Positions 8,484 to 17,968 of a DNA stretch of 64,000 nucleotides are shown one piece after another. Source of the stretch: Lysobacterales bacterium. Its GTDB lineage: Bacteria; Pseudomonadota; Gammaproteobacteria; Xanthomonadales; Rhodanobacteraceae. The notes under the pieces are model-generated. The model saw nothing but the letters and a program-made list of their open reading frames with translations. It searched no databases and was not told where the DNA came from. The stretch spans positions 744,001 through 808,000 of the forward strand of contig JADJHN010000001.1 in assembly GCA_016707485.1 (NCBI GenBank), in the 5' to 3' direction. The position numbers were made by a program, and so were the translations under genes. The first letter of the stretch is position 1, and the number at the start of each line of letters is the position of its first letter.

Positions 8484-8988
8484 GCCTTGGGCCACTTGTG
8501 GCATGGACGCACGGGAGAGGCCGTTCAAGGCAATCCCGATGAATTCAGGGATCGAAGATGTTGGCGAGGCCGCGCATCCGCGCATGATCCCCTGATGCGC
8601 CGCTCGATACCGCGATGATCCATCCAGGGCCGCATCCCGCACCCGCTTCGACCGTGCAGCGATCCCTTCCAGGCGAAGTCGGGCACGCGAATATTCGCGC
8701 CGCATCGGCAATCAGATTCGTCCCATGACCAACAGCACGATGATGATGAGGATGGTGAGGCCCCCGTTCTGCCCGTAGCCCCGAGTGGTCGGCGCGCCGG
8801 CGCGAAGAACGGGAACGCGCAGCAGCTTCGCAGGTCGGACAAGGACATTCCTGCTCCGTCTTGAGGATGAGCCGGTCATGCCCGCTGGCCGCGCTGGTGA
8901 TTTCCCCGATAACGCGGGATCATTGCGGATGACACTGCCGCCGGCCATGGCCAGCGCAGATCGAAACGTCACCGGAGCCCGTACGCCG
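8484..8988. other. Mostly empty intergenic region
   Basis: About 500 bases between the 99-aa gene and the XRE-cupin regulator. A short hairpin GCCAC-TT-GTGGC (8490-8501) follows the 99-aa gene but has no T run. Frames on either strand look like chance, apart from one short hydrophobic C-terminus on the minus strand (8712-8879, listed separately). Confidence 0.5.
8712..8879 (-). CDS. Possible small membrane protein (low confidence)
   Basis: The minus-strand frame ends with 'YGQNGGLTILIIIVLLVMGRI', a strongly hydrophobic stretch of about 14 residues closing on GRI, which resembles the tiny Gly-rich single-helix proteins common in this order. ATG 8879 would give 55 aa; a GTG close to the hydrophobic part would give about 34 aa. 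Neither start has a clear ribosome site, and the N-terminal part looks non-coding. It would be divergent from the XRE-cupin gene at 8989. Confidence 0.25.
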   Translation of the reverse strand: MTGSSSRRSRNVLVRPAKLLRVPVLRAGAPTTRGYGQNGGLTILIIIVLLVMGRI

Positions 8989-9741
8989 ATGATCTCGAAC
9001 CAGCCAACCATTGGCAGCCTGCTGCGTGCGCTGCGCGCGCGCAACGACTGGACGTTGAAGGAGATGAGCGGGCGTTGCGCGATTCCGCTGTCGACCTTGT
9101 CAAAGATCGAGCATGATCGCCTGACCCTGACCTACGACAAGCTGCTGCAGATCAGCCAGCGGCTTGGCATGCGCATGTCGGAGCTGTTCGCTGAAACCGC
9201 TGCCGGGGACGAGCACCCGATCACCGCGCGACGCAGTATCGGCCGCATCAAGGATTCGATCCGCGTCAACACGCCCAACTACGATTATTACTACCTGTGC
9301 CCGGAGTTGCGCCGCAAGCACATGACTCCGGTGATGACGCGCGTGCGCGCGCGTAGCCTTGCCGAGTTTGGCGACCTCGTCCGCCATTCCGGCGAGGAAT
9401 ACATCCACATCCTCGAAGGCGCGGCCGAGGTGCATACCGAGTTCTACGAACCGGTCGTGCTGAATGTCGGCGAGTCGGTGTACATCGACTCGAACATGGG
9501 CCATGCCTACACCGTGGCCGCCGGCCATGACGAAGCCCTGCTGCTTGGCATCTGCACCTGCGCCGATGAGCAATTGCTCGGCGCGCTGCTCAACCTGCAC
9601 GAGGATCCTGCGATGGAGTCTTCGATCGTGCGCCCGCGACTGCCGGCCGGGGAAGCCGCGAGGGCGACACCGATCGACAAGCGTCGCGGCAACCGCAGCC
9701 AGGCGGGCAAGACGAAAACCACGGGCAAGCGCGGCAGGTAG
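8989..9741 (+). CDS. XRE-family regulator with cupin sensor domain
   Basis: A 250-aa protein with an N-terminal helix-turn-helix at about residues 7-62 (LRALRARNDWTLKEMSGRC...LSTLSKIEHDRLTLTYDKLLQIS) and a C-terminal cupin_2 barrel at about 125-200 (HSGEEYIHILEGAAEVH ... NVGESVYIDSNMGHAY). The family is of single-gene regulators that sense a small metabolite through the cupin. ATG 8989 is chosen because the HTH starts 6 residues later and GGAG lies 13 bases upstream; the longer frame to 8785 has no counterpart. The tail after residue 215 is basic and disordered (KRRGNRSQAGKTKTTGKRGR). It converges on the HAD gene and has no obvious operon target. Confidence 0.88.
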   Translation: MISNQPTIGSLLRALRARNDWTLKEMSGRCAIPLSTLSKIEHDRLTLTYDKLLQISQRLGMRMSELFAETAAGDEHPITARRSIGRIKDSIRVNTPNYDYYYLCPELRRKHMTPVMTRVRARSLAEFGDLVRHSGEEYIHILEGAAEVHTEFYEPVVLNVGESVYIDSNMGHAYTVAAGHDEALLLGICTCADEQLLGALLNLHEDPAMESSIVRPRLPAGEAARATPIDKRRGNRSQAGKTKTTGKRGR

Positions 9742-9789
9742 CGACAGCGGGCGGAAGCGCGATGACACCCGCGCAGCCGCAACTCTCGT

Positions 9790-10500
9790 TCAACCAGCAC
9801 GAAGCCGGGCAATTGCCGGTGGAATCTGGCTGGCCTCGCCGACCTGCACGATGCGCGGGTCTTCGAGGGCGAATTGCGGATTGGTCTCCAGCAGCCAGGT
9901 CGAGTGGTAGGGCATGTACACGCCGCGACCACCAAGTTCGAGCACCGGCGCGATATCCGACACCAGCGAGTTGCCGACCATGACAAACGATGCGGCAGCA
10001 ATGCCGAACTCGGCGAGCACGCGCGAATAGGCCGGCGGATCCTTTTCCGAGACAATCTCGATGCGCTGGAACAGATCGCCAAGGCGCGAGCGCTCGACCT
10101 TGGCCTGCTGGTGGATCAGGTCGCCCTTGGTGATGAGCACGATGCGGTAATCCGCAGTGAGTGTCTCGACCGCTTCGCGGATACCCGGCAGCAATTCGAC
10201 CGGATGGGCCAGCACTTCCTTGCCGATGCCGACCAGTCGATGCAGGTCGCCGGAACTGATCAAGCCACCGGTGATATCGAAAGCCGCCTCGATCATCGAC
10301 AGGGTCATGCCCTTGGCGCCATAACCGAAGACGTGGATATTGCTGGCCTCGATCGCGAGCAGGCGCTCGTGCACGCGCGCATCGGCGAGATCGACATAGC
10401 GACCGATGATGCGCTCGAACTCGGCCTGCGCGGCGTCGTAGAAATCCTGGCTCTTCCACAGCGTGTCATCGCCATCGAAGCCGATCAACTCAATCGTCAC
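9790..10500 (-). CDS. HAD-superfamily hydrolase
   Basis: A 236-aa haloacid dehalogenase-type phosphatase: motif I FDGDDTLW (nucleophile and acid/base Asp pair), motif II region 'RIVLITKGD', and motif IV VGNSLVSDI. The helical cap between motifs I and II marks a C1-type member, similar to YjjG or phosphoglycolate-type enzymes; the substrate is not clear. I chose GTG 10500 because GGGAG lies 7 bases upstream and motif I begins at residue 7. It overlaps the end of the diguanylate cyclase gene by 11 bases, so the two are translationally coupled. Confidence 0.88.
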   Translation of the reverse strand: MTIELIGFDGDDTLWKSQDFYDAAQAEFERIIGRYVDLADARVHERLLAIEASNIHVFGYGAKGMTLSMIEAAFDITGGLISSGDLHRLVGIGKEVLAHPVELLPGIREAVETLTADYRIVLITKGDLIHQQAKVERSRLGDLFQRIEIVSEKDPPAYSRVLAEFGIAAASFVMVGNSLVSDIAPVLELGGRGVYMPYHSTWLLETNPQFALEDPRIVQVGEASQIPPAIARLRAG

Positions 10501-11716
10501 CGCGCGCTCCCGCAATCGGCGCCCGTGCCGGCGGCGCTGCCAGGCCCTGCCGGTCCATCGCCAGGCTCGATGCCAGCATCGAATCGGTGACCACCCGGTT
10601 GCGCCCCTGCTGCTTGGCGGCATACATCGCGACATCGACGGCGCCATACAGGCCATCGTCGTCACGATGGCGATCGGCATCGAAGCGGCCGACACCAATG
10701 CTGACCGTGACCGGCACCTCGATGCCGGCGCAGACGATCGGCCTTGCGTGCAGGGCTTCCCGGAAGGCCTCGACGCGGATCATTGCTTCCACCTCGTCGA
10801 CATCGCGCAGGATCAGGCCGAACTCCTCGCCACCGGTGCGCGCGACCATGACCTCGTCACCGTCGAACGCGGCTTCGAGGCGGCGCGCAAGATGCCTGAG
10901 CACCTCATCGCCAATGACGTGGCCGTGGCGATCGTTGATCGACTTGAAATGGTCGATATCCAGCAGGGCCAGCGAGACGCCGGCACCGTCAAGCCACTGT
11001 GCCTCGCGCACCCGGGCGTTCAGCGTCTCGGTGAACGTGCGCCGGTTGCAGAGCCCGGTGAGGGCGTCGGTGCGGCTGAGCAACTCGTACTTGTCGCGCT
11101 GGTTGCGCAAGGCTTCATCGAGTTCGAGGCGACGCTGGTATTCGCGGCAGGAACGCGCGGCCGCCGTGGCCAGATAGCCAGCATAGAACGCCATCGCCAA
11201 TGCCGGGACCTGCATGGCCGGATCCAGCCAGAGCAGCAGCAGGGTCGGCACCAGCAGGATCAGGATGCCGCTGATCGAAAAGCGCATCAGCGAGGTATAG
11301 AGGTGGGCCAACACGGTCGAGAAAGCCAGCGTGGCAAACAGTGAAACGCATTTCAGCAACGGCTCGATGCCGGCGTCGACGAGGATCCAGGCCTGCACGA
11401 TCGCCCATGTCAGGATGCTGGACAGAGCGACCAGGCAGTAGCGCGTGACCCAGCGCCGCTGCACGTCGACATTCGCCGCTGCCGCGGGTGGCACCATGCG
11501 TCGGCGCACGACGGCGGCCAGCACCAGGACCAGCACCACCAGGATCATCGTCAACGGATAACGCGCGGAGAGGCCGGTGACATGCGCCAGCGGCGGCAAC
11601 GCAACCAGGTACAGGAAGCCGCCATTGGCCGAGCGCGAATAGGTATCGGCGACCTGCGTGACCAGACGCCGCCGGGCACGACGATGGCTGTCGGCTTCCA
11701 TGGGCGTAGCGGTCAT
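10490..11716 (-). CDS. Membrane-bound diguanylate cyclase (GGEEF)
   Basis: A 408-aa protein with four to five hydrophobic helices in the first 190 residues, a short coiled linker (RRLELDEALRNQRDKYELLSRTD) and a GGDEF domain. The active-site loop is intact, TGGEEF with GGEEF at 295-299, and the Mg/GTP-binding 'LLDIDHFKSIND' is present, so it should make cyclic di-GMP. The usual RxxD inhibitory site before the loop is absent: the bases there encode GDEV. ATG 11716 is preceded by a GGGGGGACAGG stretch. Its gene is coupled to the HAD hydrolase downstream and divergent from the glycine riboswitch. No recognised sensor domain was identified in the membrane part. Confidence 0.9.
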   Translation of the reverse strand: MTATPMEADSHRRARRRLVTQVADTYSRSANGGFLYLVALPPLAHVTGLSARYPLTMILVVLVLVLAAVVRRRMVPPAAAANVDVQRRWVTRYCLVALSSILTWAIVQAWILVDAGIEPLLKCVSLFATLAFSTVLAHLYTSLMRFSISGILILLVPTLLLLWLDPAMQVPALAMAFYAGYLATAAARSCREYQRRLELDEALRNQRDKYELLSRTDALTGLCNRRTFTETLNARVREAQWLDGAGVSLALLDIDHFKSINDRHGHVIGDEVLRHLARRLEAAFDGDEVMVARTGGEEFGLILRDVDEVEAMIRVEAFREALHARPIVCAGIEVPVTVSIGVGRFDADRHRDDDGLYGAVDVAMYAAKQQGRNRVVTDSMLASSLAMDRQGLAAPPARAPIAGARGDD

Positions 11717-11875
11717 CCTGTCCCCCCGGCAGCAATGCAAGCGATCAATGCTCGCATAGTCCGCGCAATCCGGCATGTGCATCATGCAACGGTTCACAAA
11801 ACCGCGGCTGCCCCGCCCGCACGGACCCTGCCGCGTCCCGGCCCGCCGGATCTCCAAAACGTCCACGTTCGCGGG

Positions 11876-11881
11876 TATCAT
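11876..11881 (+). promoter_or_regulatory. -10 element of the gcvP promoter
   Basis: TATCAT matches the -10 consensus at four of six bases and lies 13 bases before the first riboswitch stem, so transcription would begin just ahead of it. The -35 region is not recognisable. Confidence 0.45.
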
Positions 11882-11893
11882 GCGCCCCGTTAT

Positions 11894-12073
11894 ACGCGGT
11901 GGGAGAAGCAGGCCAGCCTGCTGCCGAAGGCGCAACGCCCGTAATCGCTCAGGCCCCGATACCTCCGCGCGCAGACAACTCTGGAGAGACCGGCTGCCAC
12001 GATCGGCAAGCACCGGCGCCGAAGGGGCAAGAGGCAGGTTCCCGCCTCCAAACTCTCAGGCAAAAGGACAGAG
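11894..12073 (+). promoter_or_regulatory. Tandem glycine riboswitch
   Basis: Two aptamers in series. The first (about 11894-11970) has closing arms around GCGGT and ACCTCCGCG, with the core 'CTGCCGAAGGCGCAACGCCC' and 'GCTCAGGCCCCGAT'. The second (about 11979-12073) carries the family's signature almost intact: GGAGAG, GCCGAAGGGGCAA, CTCTCAGGCAAAAGGACAGAGG. Known biology: cooperative glycine binding turns on the cleavage system. Downstream, GGGGCG (12073-12078) can pair with CGCCCC (12111-12116) around an inner hairpin GCGTGCG/CGCACGC (12083-12100); this would hide the region in front of the gcvP start, so control of translation is likely. Confidence 0.93.
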
Positions 12074-12120
12074 GGGCGCCCGGCGTGCGGCTTCGCACGC
12101 GACTACTGGACGCCCCCACC

Positions 12121-15042
12121 ATGAACCCGATTCATTCGCCTTCCCTGCGCGACCTTGAAAATCATTCCGCCTTTGTCGAGCGGCATATCGGCCCCAATGA
12201 TGCCGAGATCGCGACGATGCTCGGCCTCCTCGGCCATGCCTCGCTCGAAGCGATGACCGATGCCATCGTGCCAGGCAAGATCAAGTCGCCCGCGCCGTTG
12301 AACCTGCCTGCGCCGATCAGTGAAGTCGACGCGCTGGCACGCATCCGCGCGATTGCGGGGCGCAACGAAGTCTTCCGCAGCTTCATCGGCCAGGGCTATT
12401 ACGGCACGCATACGCCAAACGTCATCCTGCGCAACCTGTTCGAGAATCCGGCCTGGTACACCGCCTACACGCCTTATCAGGCCGAGATATCACAAGGCCG
12501 CATGGAAGCGCTGATCAATTTCCAGACCATGGTCGCCGACTTGACCGGCATGGAAATCGCCAACGCCTCCCTGCTCGACGAGGCCACCGCCGCGGCCGAG
12601 GCCATGACCCTGGCGAAACGCTCGGCCAAATCGAAATCCAACGTCTTTTTTGTCTCCAGCGCCGTGCACCCGCAGACCCTCGAAGTGCTGCACACGCGCG
12701 CCGACGGCCTCGACATCGAACTGCACATTGGCGAAGACGCCGAAGCGGCGAGCGTCGACAGCTTCGGCGTGCTGCTGCAATACCCGAACACGTTTGGGCG
12801 GATCAACGATTACGCCTCGCTCGCGGAAGCCGCGCACGCACGCGGTGCCCTGGTCGCAGTCGCCACCGACCTGCTTGCCCTGACCCTGATCCGTGCACCG
12901 GGCGAATGGGGTGCGGATATCGTCATCGGCAACAGCCAGCGCTTTGGCGTGCCATTCGGCTTTGGCGGCCCGCATGCAGCCTTCATGAGTTGCCGCGATG
13001 CCTACAAGCGCTCGATGCCCGGTCGCCTGATCGGTGTGTCGATCGACGCCGAGGGCAAACCAGCCTATCGACTGACCCTGCAAACCCGCGAGCAGCATAT
13101 CCGTCGCGAAAAGGCGACCTCGAACATCTGCACGGCGCAGGTATTGTTGGCAGTGATGGCCAGCATGTACGCGGTCTATCACGGTCCGGATGGTCTCAAG
13201 CGCATCGCCATGCGCACGCATCGCATGGCGACAATCCTCGCTGGTGCCTTGCGCAAGGCCGGATTGAACGTCGCCCCTGATTTCTTCGACACCCTGCATG
13301 TCAGCGACATCGATGCCGCCGCCGTGCATGCACGCGCAGGCGCGGCACGCATCAACCTGCGCGCGATGGATGGGCGCAGCGTCGCCTTGAGCGTTGACGA
13401 GACCACCACGCGCGCCGACATCGTTGCACTCGCAGCCGCATTCGGCGTTGACCTTGGCGACGATGCACCGGGATGCGCGAGTGTCGCGGGCGGCAGGACG
13501 CCGATAGCGACCATCGACGCGCTCGATCGTGAAACGCCCGATGCCCTGCCCGGCAAGCTGCTGCGCCAATCGCTGTTCATGCAGCATCCGGTGTTCAACA
13601 CGCACCACAGCGAGCACGAATTGCTTCGCTACATGCGTGCGCTGTCGGACAAGGACCTGGCCATGGATCGCACCATGATCCCGCTCGGCTCGTGCACGAT
13701 GAAACTCAACGCCAGCGCCGAGATGATCCCGGTGACCTGGCCCGAGTTCGCCAACATCCATCCGCTGGCACCGACCGAACAGGCCAGCGGCTACACGCAG
13801 CTCATCGACGAGCTTGAAGCGATGCTGGTCGAGATCACCGGATACGACGCGGTCAGCCTGCAACCGAATTCCGGTGCGCAGGGCGAGTTCTCCGGCTTGC
13901 TTGCAATCCGCGCCTATCACCGCTCGCGCGGCGAAGGCCACCGCGATGTGTGCCTGATTCCGGAATCCGCTCACGGCACCAATCCCGCCTCGGCGCAAAT
14001 GTGCGGCATGACCGTGGTCGTCACGCGCTGCGACAAGGACGGCAACGTCGATGTCGACGACATCCGCGAAAAGGCGCAGAAGTATTCCGATCGCCTCGCT
14101 GCACTGATGATCACCTATCCGTCCACGCACGGCGTGTTCGAGGAAGATGTCGTCGCCATCTGCGAAGCCGTCCACCAGCATGGCGGCCAGGTCTATACCG
14201 ATGGTGCCAATCTCAACGCCCTGGTCGGCTTGGCCAGGCCCGGCAAGTGGGGCTCGGATGTCTCGCACCTGAACCTGCACAAGACCTTCTGCATCCCGCA
14301 TGGCGGTGGCGGCCCCGGCGTCGGCCCGTGTGCGGTCAAGGCGCATCTCGCCGAGTTCCTGCCGCGCACCTTGGGTGGCAAGGGCGATGTCGGCATGGTT
14401 TCGGCGGCCAGCTTTGGCAGCGCCAGCATCCTGCCGATCTCGTGGATGTACATCACCCTGATGGGCAGCGCCGGCCTGCGCAAGGCCACCCAGGTCGCCC
14501 TGCTCAATGCCAACTACATCGCCCGCCGCCTGGCGCCGCATTACGCAACCTTGTACACCGGGCGCAACGGACTCGTCGCGCATGAGTGCATCCTCGACCT
14601 GCGTCCGCTCAAGGACGCCACCGGCATTGGCGCGGAAGATGTCGCCAAGCGCCTGATCGATTTCGGCTTCCACGCGCCGACCTTGAGCTTTCCGGTTTCC
14701 GGCACGCTCATGGTCGAACCGACCGAGAGCGAATCACTGCACGAGCTCGATCGCTTCATTGATGCCATGATCCAGATCCGCGACGAGATCCGCGCCGTCG
14801 AGGAAGGCAAGTTCGATCGCGAGGACAATCCCCTCAAGCACGCCCCGCATACGGCGACGATGGTGACTGGCAGCACATGGACGCACGCCTATCCGCGCGA
14901 ACTGGCCGCCTTCCCGCTGGCCGTGCTCAAGCAGCAGAAATACTGGCCACCGGTCGCCCGCGTCGACAACGTCTACGGCGACAAGAACATCATGTGCGCG
15001 TGCATCCCGATCGATGCGTACAAGGATGAAGTCGTGGCCTGA
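12121..15042 (+). CDS. gcvP: Glycine dehydrogenase (decarboxylating), P-protein
   Basis: A 973-aa single-chain P-protein of the glycine cleavage system. It decarboxylates glycine and passes the aminomethyl group to the lipoyl arm of H-protein. The two PLP-fold halves are both present; the second half holds the PLP lysine in HLNLHKTFCIPHGGGGPG (Lys721), with the Gly-rich loop following. The length matches fused proteobacterial GcvP. The start is ATG 12121, directly after the riboswitch platform; the frame is open upstream through the aptamers but this is not coding. No gcvT or gcvH lies next to it, so the system is dispersed in this genome. A clear terminator follows. Confidence 0.98.
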   Translation: MNPIHSPSLRDLENHSAFVERHIGPNDAEIATMLGLLGHASLEAMTDAIVPGKIKSPAPLNLPAPISEVDALARIRAIAGRNEVFRSFIGQGYYGTHTPNVILRNLFENPAWYTAYTPYQAEISQGRMEALINFQTMVADLTGMEIANASLLDEATAAAEAMTLAKRSAKSKSNVFFVSSAVHPQTLEVLHTRADGLDIELHIGEDAEAASVDSFGVLLQYPNTFGRINDYASLAEAAHARGALVAVATDLLALTLIRAPGEWGADIVIGNSQRFGVPFGFGGPHAAFMSCRDAYKRSMPGRLIGVSIDAEGKPAYRLTLQTREQHIRREKATSNICTAQVLLAVMASMYAVYHGPDGLKRIAMRTHRMATILAGALRKAGLNVAPDFFDTLHVSDIDAAAVHARAGAARINLRAMDGRSVALSVDETTTRADIVALAAAFGVDLGDDAPGCASVAGGRTPIATIDALDRETPDALPGKLLRQSLFMQHPVFNTHHSEHELLRYMRALSDKDLAMDRTMIPLGSCTMKLNASAEMIPVTWPEFANIHPLAPTEQASGYTQLIDELEAMLVEITGYDAVSLQPNSGAQGEFSGLLAIRAYHRSRGEGHRDVCLIPESAHGTNPASAQMCGMTVVVTRCDKDGNVDVDDIREKAQKYSDRLAALMITYPSTHGVFEEDVVAICEAVHQHGGQVYTDGANLNALVGLARPGKWGSDVSHLNLHKTFCIPHGGGGPGVGPCAVKAHLAEFLPRTLGGKGDVGMVSAASFGSASILPISWMYITLMGSAGLRKATQVALLNANYIARRLAPHYATLYTGRNGLVAHECILDLRPLKDATGIGAEDVAKRLIDFGFHAPTLSFPVSGTLMVEPTESESLHELDRFIDAMIQIRDEIRAVEEGKFDREDNPLKHAPHTATMVTGSTWTHAYPRELAAFPLAVLKQQKYWPPVARVDNVYGDKNIMCACIPIDAYKDEVVA

Positions 15043-15059
15043 GCATCCCGCGACGGCAG

Positions 15060-15082
15060 AGCCCCGCGTTGCGGGGCTTTTT
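15060..15082 (+). terminator. Rho-independent terminator after gcvP
   Basis: The stem AGCCCCGC / GCGGGGCT with a 3-base loop (GTT) is followed by a run of T (15078-15082). It starts 17 bases after the gcvP stop and separates it from the convergent aminopeptidase gene. Confidence 0.9.
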
Positions 15083-15114
15083 GCCGGGACAATGTCCCGG
15101 CTGTCATCGAGGCG

Positions 15115-17769
15115 TCAGCCCTCCTGCTTCTTCAACCATGCGTCAATTGCCGGCAGACGCTGCGCGCGGATGTGGATGCGGTACTCGATGTTGTCGATTG
15201 CCGTTTGCGTCGCCCGGCGCGAACTGGCGGCCACGTACTTGTCGGCGTAGTCCTTGAGCTTGCCGACCATCGCCGGATCCAGCGAGTTGCCGGCCAGTCG
15301 CGGGTAGTAGCGGCTGCTCGATGTCGTGTCGATCAACGGCTCGACGTTTTCGCGATGGGCCATGGCGAAATCAAACGCCAGGTCGGGATGCTCCTCCGCC
15401 ACCGAGCGGATCATCGCCGCACTGTTGGTCGCACCCGGCTCATCGGTCAGGGCCATGTCGAGTGCGCGTTGTGCAAGCGCCTTGTCCTTGGCCGAGGCCA
15501 GCATCAGGTACAGGCGATCCTTCATCATCGCGCCCTTCTCCATCTTCGCTGCAGCATGCAGCTGGTTCCACGCAGCCACATCGGCGTGACTGGCGACGAT
15601 ATTGAGGATGGTCTTGTACAAGGCCCGCGGCATTGCCTGGGGTTCCGTCTCGCGTGCGGCGTAGCGGCGGCGTGCCTCGGCGATGACCTCGCTGTCGCCC
15701 AGATCGGCCAGAGAGCTGATCAGGTTGGCGCGCAGGATCGCCTCAGGCTCGCTCTCCGCGTCTTTCGCTTGCCAGCCGTATTTCTTCAGCGCCGGGCGCA
15801 GCGTGCCGATCGCGAAGCTGCGGAATTTCTGCTGGCGCGCCACATCACCCCGATACAGCAGATCCAGCCGTTGCAGACTTTCGGCGACACGATCCCAGAC
15901 CTTGGCATCGGCATCGAGCGGCGTCGCCTTGATCAGGTCGAGGATGTCCGCCGCTGACTGCTGGCCGGTCATGCCGAGCTCGGCCGTATTGCCCATGATG
16001 CCGAGCTGGTCGATGGGCGCAAGGCTGGCGAAGCCATCGCGCAGCGCGGCAAAGTCGCCCGGTGCGTAACGCGTGCGGTAGTAACCGCTCTGCCCGGCAT
16101 TCAGCAGCACGGCGCCGCAACCCTGCAAGTGCATGGTTCCGCCGCCCCCTTCGATCAAGGCACGCGCCGGCTCGCCACCCAGCGTCCGCGCGATCACCGG
16201 CACGCGCCAGCGCAAGGGCGTCTTGTCCGGGCGATCCTTGGTGAACTCGCCCTGGCTGAGCTTGATCGTGGTCTGGCCGTTGTCGCACACGGCTTCCTCA
16301 AGCGAAATCAGCGGTACGCCGGGCTGCAAGGTGAAATCATGCGCGATTGCCGTGATCGGCTTGCCGGCGGCGGCTTCGATCTCCCGCCACAGGTCATCCG
16401 AACGCGTATTTGCATAGGCATGTGCCTTGATGTAACGACGCACGCCATCGCGCCAGACATCGGCACCGACATAGTTTTCCAGCATGTTGATGACGGCCGC
16501 ACCCTTGGAATAGGTGATCGCGTCGAATGCCTGACTGGCCTGTTCGACGGTTTCGATCTTCTGCACCACGGGATGCGTGCTGGCGATCGCATCGGCGGAC
16601 ATCGCGTACTCGCGCGAACCCACCGCGCCGAGCTGCGATTTCCATTCCGGATGCAGCTTCTGCGTGGTGCGTCCGGCCATCCACGAAGCAAAGCCTTCGT
16701 TGAGCCAGAGATCATCCCACCACTGCATGGTGACCAGATCGCCAAACCACTGGTGCGCGATTTCATGCGCGGCGGTGCCGAAGATCCGCTGCTTGTCCGC
16801 ATCGGTGGAGAATGCCGGATCGATGAGCAGGCCGCGTTCGAAGGTGAAGATCGCCCCCCAGTTCTCCATCGCGCCAAAGAACTGGCTGCTGCCCGGCGAA
16901 GCAATGTTGTCGAGCTTCGGCAAGGGATACGGCACGCCGAAATAATCGTTGTATTCGCGCAATACGGCCTGCGATGAATCCAGTGCGAATTGCGCCTGCG
17001 AAACCAGGCCCTGCTGCGTGATCACACCGAACTCCACGCCATCGGCTGTCGCCGTGGCGCGATCGAAGTCGCCGAGGGCGAAAAACAGCAGGTAGGTCGA
17101 CATCTTCGGCGACGTGGCAAAGGTGACGCGGCTCATGCCCTCGCCAAGATCCTCGCGGTGCTTGACCGGCATGTTGCTGACCGCCATCTGCGCATCGGGA
17201 ATGGTCACGGTGAGGTCGAAAGTCGCCTTGTGGTCAGGCTCGTCCCAGCTGGGGATGAACTTGCGCGCATCGGAATTCTCGAACTGGGTGTACAAGGCGC
17301 GCTTCTTGCCTGCCTTGGTCACGTAGTCGATCGCAAACAAGCCGTTGGCTTGCGTGCCGATGATGCCGGTGTATTCCATTATCAGTCGATAACTTCCGGC
17401 TTCCAGCGCCTGCGGAAAGCTGAAGGTGGCCGTCTGCGCGGATTCGTCCACGCCGACCTCCGGATCCGGGTAGGCGCGCTTGTTGCGCGTCGAGTGGACG
17501 TGCGCCTCGGAGAAGCGCAGGCCGACGGCATTGAGGACAATGCGATCGGTCGCTTGCAGCACATCGATGGTGACCTCGACCCGGCCATCGAACGTCAGCT
17601 TCCCGGCATGCGGGGTCACTGAAATCTCGTAGTGCGTCGGCCGCACATCACGCGGCAACTGCGTGGTGACCTCGCTGACCTGGGTCCCCTTCTGCGGATT
17701 GGCGACTGCAACGCACAGGGGGGCGCAGGCAAGCGTCAAGGCGATGGCAACGGTCAGGCTACGGTGCAT
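15115..17769 (-). CDS. Exported M1-family aminopeptidase
   Basis: An 884-aa zinc aminopeptidase related to PepN and to puromycin-sensitive aminopeptidase. The exopeptidase motif GAMEN is present (FGAMENWGAIF), and the zinc motif is HEIAHQWFGDLVT (HExxH at 335-339) with the third ligand Glu in NEGFASWM. A signal peptide covers the first 24 or so residues (MHRSLTVAIALTLACAPLCV...), so the enzyme acts in the periplasm or outside, unlike cytoplasmic PepN. The C-terminal half is the ERAP1-like helical domain. I chose ATG 17769 because the signal peptide begins there and AAGG lies about 10 bases upstream; the longer frame to 17943 has no support. Confidence 0.93.
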   Translation of the reverse strand: MHRSLTVAIALTLACAPLCVAVANPQKGTQVSEVTTQLPRDVRPTHYEISVTPHAGKLTFDGRVEVTIDVLQATDRIVLNAVGLRFSEAHVHSTRNKRAYPDPEVGVDESAQTATFSFPQALEAGSYRLIMEYTGIIGTQANGLFAIDYVTKAGKKRALYTQFENSDARKFIPSWDEPDHKATFDLTVTIPDAQMAVSNMPVKHREDLGEGMSRVTFATSPKMSTYLLFFALGDFDRATATADGVEFGVITQQGLVSQAQFALDSSQAVLREYNDYFGVPYPLPKLDNIASPGSSQFFGAMENWGAIFTFERGLLIDPAFSTDADKQRIFGTAAHEIAHQWFGDLVTMQWWDDLWLNEGFASWMAGRTTQKLHPEWKSQLGAVGSREYAMSADAIASTHPVVQKIETVEQASQAFDAITYSKGAAVINMLENYVGADVWRDGVRRYIKAHAYANTRSDDLWREIEAAAGKPITAIAHDFTLQPGVPLISLEEAVCDNGQTTIKLSQGEFTKDRPDKTPLRWRVPVIARTLGGEPARALIEGGGGTMHLQGCGAVLLNAGQSGYYRTRYAPGDFAALRDGFASLAPIDQLGIMGNTAELGMTGQQSAADILDLIKATPLDADAKVWDRVAESLQRLDLLYRGDVARQQKFRSFAIGTLRPALKKYGWQAKDAESEPEAILRANLISSLADLGDSEVIAEARRRYAARETEPQAMPRALYKTILNIVASHADVAAWNQLHAAAKMEKGAMMKDRLYLMLASAKDKALAQRALDMALTDEPGATNSAAMIRSVAEEHPDLAFDFAMAHRENVEPLIDTTSSSRYYPRLAGNSLDPAMVGKLKDYADKYVAASSRRATQTAIDNIEYRIHIRAQRLPAIDAWLKKQEG

Positions 17770-17968
17770 GACAAAACCTTCTGCAGTGGGGACGTGGAGT
17801 ATCGGCAAAGTGGCAAACGGACGGGCGCGAATGGCCGCCAGCTGACCGTCCGCTGTTCGCGACTCCGAACGATGGCCGCATTCGTCGTTCATCGTCGACC
17901 GCCAAAGGTCATGGCGAGGGGTCGCTGCCGCCGTTGCGCTCAATACCCTGCGCGTCGATCGAAGTGGC

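Noticed and set aside
8073..8711. 212-codon minus-strand frame opposite the 99-aa gene
   Set aside because: It runs through the sigma-54 promoter and the plus-strand gene, which has a far better ribosome site; no motif.
12490..14673. 727-codon open frame on the minus strand
   Set aside because: Antisense to gcvP, whose product is fully conserved.
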